60,123 nt of DNA, from the NCBI GenBank assembly GCA_003640385.1, contig RCAB01000399.1:1-60123 (forward strand), in the 5' to 3' direction. The notes beneath the pieces are model-generated. The model was not told the DNA's origin and searched no databases. It worked only from the letters and a program-made list of their open reading frames with translations. This stretch comes from Setaria digitata. Taxonomy: Eukaryota; Nematoda; Chromadorea; Rhabditida; Setariidae. Of this stretch, positions 13,400-26,200 are shown one piece after another; the first letter of the stretch is position 1, and every line of letters begins with the position of its first letter. Both the position numbers and the translations under genes were made by a program.

Positions 13400-14218
13400 A
13401 AAAAAGGAGGAAATAAAAATCTTGAAGAACATTTAAATACCAAAAGTTCAAATATAATTACCTAATTCGTTTATTCCTAAAGAAGTTCGGAAGAAAGAAA
13501 TATTTTACTGGTATTGAATAAAAAAATATTTGTCAAAGCTAAAGGAGCAGGAAAAGGTCCGATAATCACTGTCGTTCTTTTATTACAAAAAAAAAAAAAA
13601 AAAAAAAAAAGGAAAAAATAGTGGGAAAACAAAAAGCGGCGACGATGGAATCATAAATGAATGCAGGAGGTAAAGAACGAATGCGTTTACGCACCCGTTC
13701 ATGAAATTTTCTTTTGGAAATAACAATAAAAAGTCACAAAATTAGAAATCAATGAACTTGTTTCTTTTCCTGGCTTCTATTTTTCTGTATGCATAATTGT
13801 ATGAAATACCCACCAATCAATTAAAATTACATCCCGAAAAATTTAACAACAAAATGAACATAAAAGAAAGGATTATATCCAAACAAACAGCGATTTTGAA
13901 TGAACGAAATTAAAATGAATCACAGAAACAATTTTAAATTACATATGAAACCAATTTCAGCCATCCAATACTTGATTTTATATACAATTCAGAAGATGAA
14001 GGAAATAAAAAAAAACCTGATAAAGTCTGGCGCCTTTTTATGTCTTTGCCTTTCTAATTTCATAGTACCATTCTTTTCCTCATAGAAATACACTGGCATT
14101 AACAAATGACCTCTGTTATCACTTCATCGCATTAGGTAAAGGAAAGAAGAACCACACTTTAATTTTAACAAGCCTAATACATGAAATATTTTGCCAGACC
14201 CAATTTTCGGAACACCTA
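11751..14218. other. Intergenic region between zfp-1 and DCAKD
   Basis: Lies between the stop codon of the AF10-like gene and the start of DCAKD, both on the minus strand. It has poly(A)/poly(T) tracts, GA-rich microsatellites near 12650-12690 and 13069-13087, and a T run of more than 25 near 13369. No open frame with splice support was found. At about 2.5 kb the gap is long for an operon. Confidence 0.6.
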
Positions 14219-17200
14219 CTACTTCCCCGAATGAGGATTTGACGAAAGCTGTGAATTCGACGATGTGGAATGTGGTGAAGTCGAACTGCTCGATATCACC
14301 TGGCTCCCATACCTAGCGCTCAAAGCTGCTACTGCCGCTTGTTGATGAAGTAACTGCTGCTGAGCGAGTAATGCGTACTGCGCCAATAACTCCTGCAATG
14401 GGTATTATTCTCTCTCAAAAGACAAAACAAAGGTGACAAAGTAAGGATATTATTTATAATTATTCTCTCTCAAAGGACAAAACAAAGATGACAAAATAAG
14501 AAAGCACAAAAAGATAAATACTAACATTTGCTTTCCTACAAAAAATTCTTAAAAAAAAAAAAAAAAAATACCGTCGAAGTAAGCTGCCCGATATTCGATG
14601 CTCCGGAAACTGCAGTATTGGAATGATTTGGTGTTCGGGGTGCAACAAAATTTCCACCAAGTGCATTTGCAGCAGCTGCAGCTGCAATTGCTGCTGCAGC
14701 CATTTGTTGCCGTTCGGATGTTAGTGTCAAATGGGCATTATTCTGCGACCCGCCAAACAAATCTAATGCATTTGATACGACAGCCGTTGACGGGATGCTT
14801 GTTGCAAGCTGTGTACTAGTGAAATTTGCCAGTAAAGGTGCACCTATCCCTGTGTTCGCTGATGTTCCAGATGGGATTCTCAAAAATTTAATTCATCCTT
14901 TTCAAATCCATTTTGTACATAAAAATTTATTCTCACAGTTTTAAAGAAACAATGGCTCACACTACATTTACAAAAATTCTCTTGACTATTTCTGGTTTGT
15001 CTGAAACTTGTTTTTTGGATGATTAATGACTTCAAAAAAAATGTGATTCCTGAATTCCACTGTATCAACAACTAGGAAAAAAAGTACTTGAAAATAAGTA
15101 TTTGAAATAGAAGTCATAATCTTCCACTTTTAAAATTCCGAATAAACAGCAAACAAAAATCACTTAGGAATTTTTCATATTTTTCTTCTGAATGTCAAAA
15201 AAAAAGCTAACCTGTTGGAAGGAACTGAAGCCTGCTGAATCGATGTGGTACCGGAGGTAGTACTGGCTATGGGTGTTTGTCGACTTTCTGAACCACCAGC
15301 AGTACCAGCTAATTGTCCGGCAGCAGCGACCGCAGCAGCAGCAGCAGCAGCAGCTACAGCAGCTTGTGGTGTAGGACCACTTCGATTAGAAATCACCGAC
15401 CCGTTACTTGCAAGCGAACGCAACTGACTCAACGAATCATCGACAATAGGTGGAAGAGTGGGACAAAATGGATTCAAAAAAGAAATGACTGCAGAACCAG
15501 CAGCTGTTTGAAGGGACTGTTGCTGCTGTTGTTGTTGTGCACATACTGTTGTCGGTGGCAGAGGTACAATTGCCGGGAGACTTGAAATGGAGGTGGAGGA
15601 GGTAGGTTGCGTTGTACACTGTGTTGATGAGATGCTGCTGTTCGGCTGCATACTGCTCCCGGCTGATACCAATGGGATGCTACTGCTGCCACCTGCTGCA
15701 CTAATCCGTGGGGAATGATGCGGGCTGTAACGTACAATGAGAGGTAATATCTTTTGCCAAATCTAAAGAAACTCTTCAAATCAAAAAAAAAAACGGATGA
15801 AGAAACTAATAAACTTATTTAAGAAGAAATAATCTCCGATTGTATCATAAATTATTTTTTTGTTATAATGAATCATAACATAATTTCTACAAAGTACAAT
15901 GATGGGTGGACAAGAACGAGAAGCATGAACTAATCATTCTATCATTTCTCTACAACAGCCCCCTTCTTGCAATACTGGTATTCATTATAACAAAAATATG
16001 AACGATGAGAAATGTACCTGTTACCAAATCCTAAAGACGAACCACTTGCGAGAGAGAGTGATAACCTCGTATTCAGTGCAAGTAGATGATCTCGTCGCCT
16101 AGCAAGCTGTGACAATGTTTCTTCCAAACGAACATTCTCCATTTTTAGCTCATGTAAACACGACAGAAGTTGTGCAACTGAAGAAACTTTTGAATTATTA
16201 TGAAAAAACACAAAAAGCCGATTACTCAGTCATTTTTCTTGACAGTAATTCTACGTCACCCATCGCTTGGACATAAATTATAGACATTTCCAGTTACTTC
16301 TGACTGTTCTCCGTAAAAGGGAATATTACTTTTACACTCTCACTGTTTATGAACTTCATTATGGAATGATGATTATAAATTAAAGGAAATGTTCCTATAT
16401 AAAAAAAAAAAAAAAAAATCGTCTCACTTATACTTTTGTCCTGTATAAGTTGTGAAGACAAGTGAAGAGAATGAAAGAGTACAGAACCTTTTGATAATTT
16501 CATTTGGGAAGTTTTCAGAACTAATGTAAATGAGAATTTCTACAACAGTGAATGAATATGACTTCGTTTTTTATTTTTAGAAAAGTCTTTGCCAAAAAAA
16601 TTTATATGCGAATCGACCGGAAAAGAAGAAAAAAGATAAAACAAACTATCAAATGGTGCATGACTCATCAAGAAGTGTGACCCTTGCTCCCACTGCCGTT
16701 CTAACAGTTCTTCCATAGACTGAGGAAATGCAACTGGTTGTTGTGAACCTGAACAAAGAGATGTGGCTGCAACCGCACCAGATGTTGATGGAAGCGACGA
16801 CGTTACGTGGGTTCGATCCACCGCTACAACTGTCGTACTGGAAAAAAAATGCAAGTGAAGCACGTGAATCCTTTGAAAAACCGGAAATTTTCAAAGTCAA
16901 ACCAGGAAGAACCTAATACTTTTATCGATGAACTGGTATACAAGAAGTCTGAGATGAGTTGTGTAACCTAAACAGCAAGGATTTATCCAAATTAGGGTAT
17001 ACTCACCCAGCATCCGGGCTTACTACAGCCTTCGGTTGTGTCCTTATAAGTGGAACACCAACAAACGTTGATACTGCTGTTACGGCTGACGCAGACGGTT
17101 GCTGTTGTTGGGCCGACGTTGAAGAACATGTCGCCACATTGCATTGATCTAGAACAAAAATACGCTCAAGAAAATTTATATTAGAAACAGAGTAGGAGAG

Positions 17201-20200
17201 CTGTATCCTTCCTTTCTTCTCTCTTCGACCCATCTTTCTTATTCAAAATAGACAGCTAACGAAAAATTACTCGCTGAAGTGCTTGCCGAAATTGTACAGG
17301 TTGTTGTTTCTTGCTCGCCGGATGTTGAAGGTGCTACTGAATAGGGAGTTGCTGCAGCAGTTGTTATACTACTGCTATCACGCTCATTTATTCGCTCACG
17401 TTGAAAATCAGAGACTGTTTCCTGAATAAATAAAAACTTTCGCTCACTAATAAGAGCTTAAAATTGATGACAAAAAAAGCCAAGAAAGGCAAAAATTTTA
17501 AGTAACGCAATAATCATATAAATAACTGAAAAATAAATCATCCATCAGCAGCCCAGTTATCTAATAAAAATAAATGGTTGGTGAGAATAATAAAAAGATG
17601 AATTGCAGCGTGCAAAAAGAGAAGTGACAAAAACCGACAGACAAAGTTAAAATGTTCAGAACTGCTCATAAATTACCGAGATCAAAGGTCCAACAGATTC
17701 AAGCAGCGCTTTCATGGATTTACATGCTTTGTTATTACGCGGGCGTTTCGGCTTCTCCGCCCCATCCGTCGCTTTTCTCTTAACTAAAAAAAATGGGATA
17801 AAACCCGACGTATTCCTCTCCATCGTAGGCCACACGTTTCAATATTTCACATATTTCCACAATAACATAAAAGACGAATTCAATTATATACATATATATA
17901 ATAAAATAAAGACAAATTTGAATATTGGATGATGTAAGTCCAATCAAAGTAAGCACCAGTTTTATTCCCAGCATTCGTAACTGAACCGTTATCCGTAGCA
18001 GCATAGTTCGTGCGAGACTGCAACTTGATTTCTAATTGAGATATTAAACTACCATTATTCAGATCTTTTTCTTCGGTTAACCCAGTTGATAGGACCTCGC
18101 CCTACAAACATTTAAACTTCAACAGCACGAGAGTTGTGAGAACTGCAACTATTAAAAAGGATTTCTTCAGAAACTTAATTTTCCTTTAAAAAAAAAAAAA
18201 AAAAAAAAACTAACTTTTTGTCCTGATACACCGAAAAGTGCAACGTTTGTAGGTAGTGGGATGCTTGCATTCGAAGAACATGGTAATTCATATACTGAAT
18301 GGTCCTTCTTTAATGGAACTGCAGCAGTAACCGGCGGGGGTGTACTGTGAGCCGTTGAAGACCTATTACAAGTTTTAATTTAATTCACATAAAATATTGG
18401 CAAATAATACATGAATTAGATACCAAGAAAACAAAAATATAATTTGCATGAAAGCCACATAGATGATCCCTTATTTATAGTGATTGTGATTCTAAAATTT
18501 TTTTATTACAGATATCAAAGGTAAAGAATACTACCTGCCGCTTGACATTGGCGGACTGCAGGCATCATCACGCATTGAATGGATTGCTAACGATTGTGAC
18601 ATCACAGCATTTAACATAGCTCTATCAACTGTTGGTGGGGGCAGTGAAGTACTAAAAACCTACTTGGTCGATATTACCGCAAAAAAAAGATAAGCATTTG
18701 AAGGATGATCAAACAAACAAACCAACACAAAAAAAAAAACCTGCCACACAAGAAATTACGCATTACTTTTATTTTTTCATTCACTTCCACTCACAGGCTA
18801 TATTCCTCAAAAAAAAGAACAAAGAACTAACCGGTATAAAGGGTCCACCAGCATTGCAGGTCCTTCAGTTCGTAAACTCGACGAAAATGACGCTGCAGAC
18901 CCAGCAGATGATGTAGTTGTTGCCAATTTAACACTACCGTAACTATTACCGATTGCTGGTGATGTGTTTTGTAGAAATTCCTAAAAAACAAAATATCTGT
19001 AATGGCGAAAATACTACACTTATAAGACATAATTTGTTCAATATGAAAATCCGGACGACACGATCTAAGCATAATTGTTTTGATTATTGCCAAAATATCT
19101 AGAAAAAAAAATTTGGACACTCTGAAATGAAATATTACAATTTGAAACGAAACAAAGCATAGTATCGTAATTTAATCTCCATCAAGCGATATTCGACACC
19201 ATTGACAACTGAAGTTAAAGTGAGCAAAAATTCAACACTGCATCCATTTTCCTCACCAAAAAAAAAATTCGAATATCACGTTACTTCGAATTAATTGAAC
19301 TCAGTGAACGGATGAACAAATTTTTCGCTTTGTTAGAATTATTATTAATATAAGTCATGACAGATTTAAAAAACAATATTACTTACGGATGTACTAAAAT
19401 GTGGTGAACTGGTGGATGAAGTTTGACCGCTGTTATCACCGCTGCAGGTGTTAGCAGTACCTAATTTGGGAGTTACAGCACGCTGAATGACACCACCACC
19501 ACCACCACCACCACCGCCACCACCTCCGCTTCCCGATGAACACGACGATTCAGCCCGATGCCGATATGGTGGTATAATTTTTATTAAAGGATCGCTGATC
19601 TGCAACATAATAAATGCAAAGTTAGAAATATTCTATGTGACTATGGAAACGACCCATTCTTAATCATCTACACTGTTCTCGCATTGAATGGCAAAAAAAA
19701 AAAAAAATTAAAATCTTTTCATAGGAAATATAGAAATATATCCATCATACAGTATTTTCCTGTAATAACTGAGTTGAATAACTCCAGAAACTGATTATTT
19801 ATTATCCTCAACATCCATTTCATGAAATTTAGATCCAAAGGCAAACATAAAAGTTTTGATAAATTTTTCTCCTTACATACTTTTATATAAAAAAACAGTT
19901 AACTACATCATCGGTTCGCTGTGATATGATATATCAAAAGTATATTTAGATTTTTCCTAATATAATCTTACTGAAAAATATTACTAGTTACAAGAAAATT
20001 CGAAGTCTTTTTCTCAAAGAAAAGATTCCAAATTGGATTTAAAAAAAAAAAAAAACCTCACAATTTAAGAATTCAATCAAATGTAACAAAACACAATTTC
20101 CATAGCACAAAAAATGTTATCTTTTTTTTATTGTAAAAAGGAAGAAAAAATTGCTAGGTTATAGCGCAGGGTTAGGGAGAGGGTTATAACAACAAAAAAG

Positions 20201-23200
20201 ACTTACAGCAGCACATAAGAACGGAAAAATAAAAAAAAAAAAAAGAAAAAAAAAATGAAGGAAGGTGTAGATATAAGTGAGTAATTCTGAAAGGAGACGA
20301 CTAAAGCTCAGCTACCATTGGAAGCTAGATTAAGCTAACTCTTTAAATGCCATATCGCTATTGCTCTTAGCTATGGCTAGTTATACTTTATAGACACAGC
20401 TGCCCATAGACATGACGAATTGCAGTAGCAGCAGTAGGAACAGAATAAAAACGAATATCGACTTATTTCACAAATCATTCAGTCTATTTTCACATAGTAA
20501 TTTAGCATACGGCTTCACTCAACGATAGTCATATGGTCAATAATGCCACTATTAGTATGTGTTACTTAACTATATATATATATATTCTGTATATGAAGTA
20601 TATGTCTATAATAATAAAAGAGAATAACATTTATTCCTATTCAAGTACAACGTATCTCGTTCACAGGTAGGCGTGTAGTAATTCAAAATTTTATAGGACA
20701 TACTGCACATAATAGGCTTGCTTGACAATTACATGAAAATAATCAAACTGCCGCTACTACTACCATCACCATGACTATTACTGCTAATATCCCTTAACTC
20801 CGATATATGATACTAAAGAGCCATACAAATGACCAACAAAAATACATCACTGATATGTACATTAAAAAAAAAAAAAACTGTTAACATAAAGTTCAATTTC
20901 AATTTGAATCGATGACACTTCAAACTTCAAGCACAAAGTTTTAAAAGAATTTAGAATCTCATGCTCATTCGGATAACCACCCCTTATTAATTCAATCAAA
21001 ATTACATGAAAATGTTAAATTTTTCATACAAAGAAAGTAAATTACTAATGACACCGATTTCATGAAGCCAAAAAGGCGGAAAAAAAGAAAAAAAAAAACT
21101 TAGATGTAAGTAATATTATAGAATTATACAACAAATTAGATTAATATTATTAACAAGGGGAGCCTTTCTAATTGAAAAACCAACACAGAATTATTATTCT
21201 TCCAATTATCGTGTCATCTCTACTTATCATATACACATGTACATATGTTCATAAAAAAAAATAGTTATTAATTATAGTTTTTTAAACTTACTAAGTCTTA
21301 TCTAGACTTTTTCATCCTTCCAAATGCTTCAGTTTTCAGCATCATATTTGCTTTTACAAATGTTCCCTCAATATCAGCTTTTAGAAAAATGAAGAAAGTA
21401 CATTTTTCCTACATAAATTAAACAGTCGAATAGCTCTTTGTTTAAAGAAAGAAAGAAAAAGAGAGAGACAGGGAGGAAGGCCAAAAGGAAAAAAAAAAAA
21501 ACGAAAAAGGTCCATATCAACAAACGGAAGGAAAAGATTCCTTAGTGCAGCAACAACCGCAACAAAATGCAATCATAAAAAAATAAAAAAAAAGGAAGTT
21601 TGTTTACTAGCAGATGGAGAAAAGAAACACGGCAAAAGTAAAAAAGTAAAACAACGCTGATGCGTCACCACTGGACTTAACTTTTTTTCGTTTTCACTAG
21701 AGGATGATAATCAGCACTTTAATAACAATAACAACAACAATCAACATGTCAGTCAATTCATTCCAAATAATGAAGCGACAAACATTCCCTTAACAACAAT
21801 AAAGAAAAAAAGTGTTGCGGAGAATATTTTTTAATACGTTTCACCTCTCAGCAACAACCGAATCAAAAATTATCCCAATCACTCATTCTTTCACGCAGTA
21901 TCAATTACAAATTTCTTACTTCAAATCTACAAAACAAAAGAAAGCGAAAAAAAAATTTACTACAAAAAATCCCTAGATGTTTGAACTATATATATATATA
22001 TACTAGAAGCCTTTCCAAACCATATCTATAACAAATGGTGGAATAAGTAAAGGAAATAATTTATCCAATCATCCGCTAACATTATCCTGCATTTAACTTA
22101 TTTCTGTAACTATTCAATAATCATTACTACTTACTTATAACATCATTTTCTTCCTATTTCACAAAAAATCAAATAATTTACTGAAAAATCATTAAAGGAA
22201 GAGAAACAGTGGTGAAAACAAAAAGGCGTAAACTGTACATTAGATAAGAAAAAAAAAAAAATGACAACTCCCTGAAGACAATTTGCTTCTCTTCCTATTA
22301 AAATGTAAGCATATTATCAGCCAGGTGATAAAGTAAAGAAGATAAATTACACATTAGACATATTCATATACGCATATAAATAATGCACAAAAAAAATGAA
22401 CCTCTTAAAGTTAATAAGTAAATAAATATATATTTTTAATATAGGCATATACGAATAACGGCATTCCCACAGACTGTCATCACTATCATTATCATCATTA
22501 ATGCTATTATAGATCATCATTCAGGCCTGATGAACATTTGCCAAATTCATCATATTCCCTACCCTTTCTCCCTTTCTGACCAAATTCAAACACTCATCCT
22601 TCTTCCTACCGACGAACAAACACCCTTTCTTCTTCTTCTTCTTCTTCCTCTTCTTCAGTCCTCCTTTCTTGCCTTTTCACAAACATATGGATAAATGAAC
22701 TGAATCAAATAGAACCAAAATCGACCAATGATAGATGGCAGTTGCTCTCTTTACAGGGGAGGTTTTCTTTCATTCCTCTCTCTCTCCCTCTTCATCTCTC
22801 TCACTCTTTTCATTCTGCAAACAGCCTTCAGCACACCAACAACCACATCGATCTATCCATATTGTATTTCTACGCTTCCATCAAACTATATGATGATGAT
22901 GATGATGATGATGATGGCGATATGATGACATCGACATCCAAAGCAATAGCGCTCTTCTAAATGTACACCCACTTTTTGTTCCTATGCTTTTATTTCAGCT
23001 ACGAAACTTCACTGTCAATTATTCCTATGTGACTCAAAATCAGTGATTACATCTTTCATTACTTTTCTTCCTTTTTTTTTTTTTCTCCTTACAATCCAGT
23101 TTCTACTCACCTTTTCTTTCTCAATTTAAACTTTAATTCCATACCATACTGAAATTGCCCAGAAATAGATATGAATGAATGTGTCATAAGATGAACACAT

Positions 23201-26200
23201 AGAAGCATCACTTTTCAATAACTGATTCGCAAAACGGTGCTCTTCTCTTCAGACAAAAAAAAAAAAAAAAAGAAAAGGAAAAACAAACCGCCTTCTTTGC
23301 ATGTGCCGCGCAGTATCCACAATATTTTACATTCTTCGAGCCGCCACCTTCCTCACATAATAAACCTTCAGCTTGTGCGCATGTAACATGAAAACACTAG
23401 AACAAAATAACGTCCACACTGAATGATTGGATAAATAGAAGACAGGAAAATAAACATAGAAAATGATGAACTTCATAAAACTGATCGCTATCTTAAAAAT
23501 AAATACTTTATTGAAATAACTTTTTCACATTATTCTTTTAACTAACTGATATGAATAATGCCACATATTACATTACTATATATAATTCGCTCTAGCCCTT
23601 TTTATTCTTACTTTTTTACAACCAGGCTTATTACATGGCATACATGCGCCAAGATATGCTCGCTTTTCTTCCCCACGTTCCATACATAAGTAACACTGCT
23701 GTTGAAACCTGTAATGTACAACATCTCATGAGCACATAAAACCCTTCTAGTCCTCTTCTCACATTTCGCCGTTGTAAAATCTTCCAAGAAAAAAACGAAA
23801 AAAAGGGAAAAGTTTACATTTTGATAAAAATCATTTTACAATTGCTTTAAAATAGAAAAAACGATGGTGAGATATACGTATGTTATGTTATATATCTGTA
23901 ACTATTTTTTTTTAAAAAAAAAGGCTTCGAAAAAATATATTTATAAAAAAAAATCAATTATATTACATCTCTTATGCTTACTTTTGTTTATAACAAATAG
24001 CTACTGCTGCAACTAAGAAGAGAATTCTTCCAATGATAGCCCGAAAAATTTCAACTATAAATAAATAAACTTAAGCTAAGGCAATGAAAAACTTAGCTTT
24101 GAAATCAACAACTTGAATTTGGATAAACAAACCAACTTGACTACCTTCAAAATTTATTTAAAAATTAAGAGGAAAAATTGACCGTTCCAGGGGGACATCA
24201 CTCAGAATCACTGGGTCCATACTGTGAACATCTCCAAAACGCACTTCCGGTATGTACAAAGCGCAGATAACATGTGCCCATTCTGAAGCTAAGGTTAAAT
24301 ATGACAAAAATACAGGTACTTCAAGTGATCATAAAAAACGTGTATTGCAAAAAACACTCTAATTATCAATACTCAAGTATCAGTCGGGATCAAGAAACGG
24401 ATAGTTTTTCTTTTTTTTTCCAGAGCTTCAAACTTGACTAATTTTAGATTTAAATATTTTAAGGAATAAAAAAATTCGAGTGGGAGGAAACATATAGAAC
24501 ATGTAATGATTTACTGAACAGCTGTTCTTGAAAAACTTAATAATAACAAAATTAATTGCCCAATAACCTCATAATTTTCAACATAATTAAAAAAAAATCT
24601 TTCAACAGCATCGTTAACATTTATATAAAATTAAATTTTATAATGATTGCAATAATGATACATTGCTGCTACTATAACAGCTTGAATAGGCGAAAAAAGG
24701 ATGAAAGGAGAAAGCGGAAAAGAAAACACAATACCATGAGATTTCACGACAGTTTTTCTAGCATAATCTTAGAAAGGACATAATAACGATTGCAATAATG
24801 ATAATGATATGAAAGATTTGTATTGTTTATTCAAAATGATAATATATAAAATAAAAATCATACGATTTAGACTACCACAACACTGACCATCGTTATCGGT
24901 CCGTTTGAGTGCACCATGACCAAAAGGACACAATTTACAGCGCGGTGTTTCGCGTATCTCGCCAACATCACCGCTGTTGCCGTTGTACTGAGAATGTGCG
25001 ATAAAATCGGCACACTTTGCACAATACCATTCACCTTCTGGTACTTCAACAATACCATAACAGCCTGAAAATCAACACATTAATAATGTTTCCAGAACAA
25101 ACTATTTATAAACAATTCTATATATATAGAAAGACATATATATATACATTCACAGAATTACAAATATTCCATGATGAACAAATGTTTATCAAAAATTCCA
25201 TTATTTGTTTAGCACTCACTCATTTATGTCATGTATTATTTTAAAATTGCTCTCCCATCTACTATTAAGCATAACCTCAGTTATCAATATAAAATTTCCT
25301 AAAAAGAAAAAACAATCGTAAAATCATTAGCCACTAGAAACGTTGCATACATAGTTCATTGGAACAAATGATAAAAATAACAAAAGACTGGCAGCTATAT
25401 AACGACTACTAATATATGGCAAAAAATGTCTTAGATTTATCACGTTATCAGTTGACAGATCTATAATACATAAAACTACATGTATAACCTTTAAATATCA
25501 AAAGAATACAATGAAATTCTCGAGAGAGAGAGATCTTTTTCAAATAACACATAATATGCTACCCTAACAAAATAAAGATAATAGGGTCAAATATTATACA
25601 TTTTTATATCTTCAATCCAAAAAAACCCTTTAATCGAAAATCATTCTTTTTCAAAGACTCATTGTTATTGCAAAGTTACTAATAACGTAAATCACATGAG
25701 ACAATAAAATAATTTTTGTTTATGAGATATTAATATTTTTAACAAAGAATGGTAAAATTATACTGAAAGCAGCTAGCATCAATAATACAACTTTTCAACG
25801 TTTCCACTCCTACATACGAATCACTCTGAATCTTCTTTTCATTTGTGTAATTTAAAAATTGAAATACCGTAGTCTTCATATATCATTCTAAATTAATTGC
25901 CATCATCACAGAAACTACACGCATCATAGAATGTCCAACAACAATCATACTAATTGTTGTGGTAAATAGCAATGATACCAATACTAGTTGCGGTAATTAA
26001 TGCTACGATGCAACGAAACATTTTGAGCAATAATATGCAATCATGTTTCAAACCATATGCCTTATGTGTGTTATTTTTCCGTATAAAAAATATGCACTAA
26101 AAAAAAGGGAAGAAATGAACTTAATGAACAATGCAGTAATATGTAAAATTACGGCTCAGGCGGAAACAAACATCGTTGTTGTTGATCATTCGAATACTCA

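Noticed and set aside
22600..22690. Lysine- or glutamate-rich extra zfp-1 exon over the CTT repeat
   Set aside because: AF10 has a lysine-rich linker after its zinc fingers, but each frame with an acceptor here hits a stop. Joining 23289 directly to 19599 gives KKAISDPLIKIIP, similar to C. elegans ZFP-1 as I recall it.
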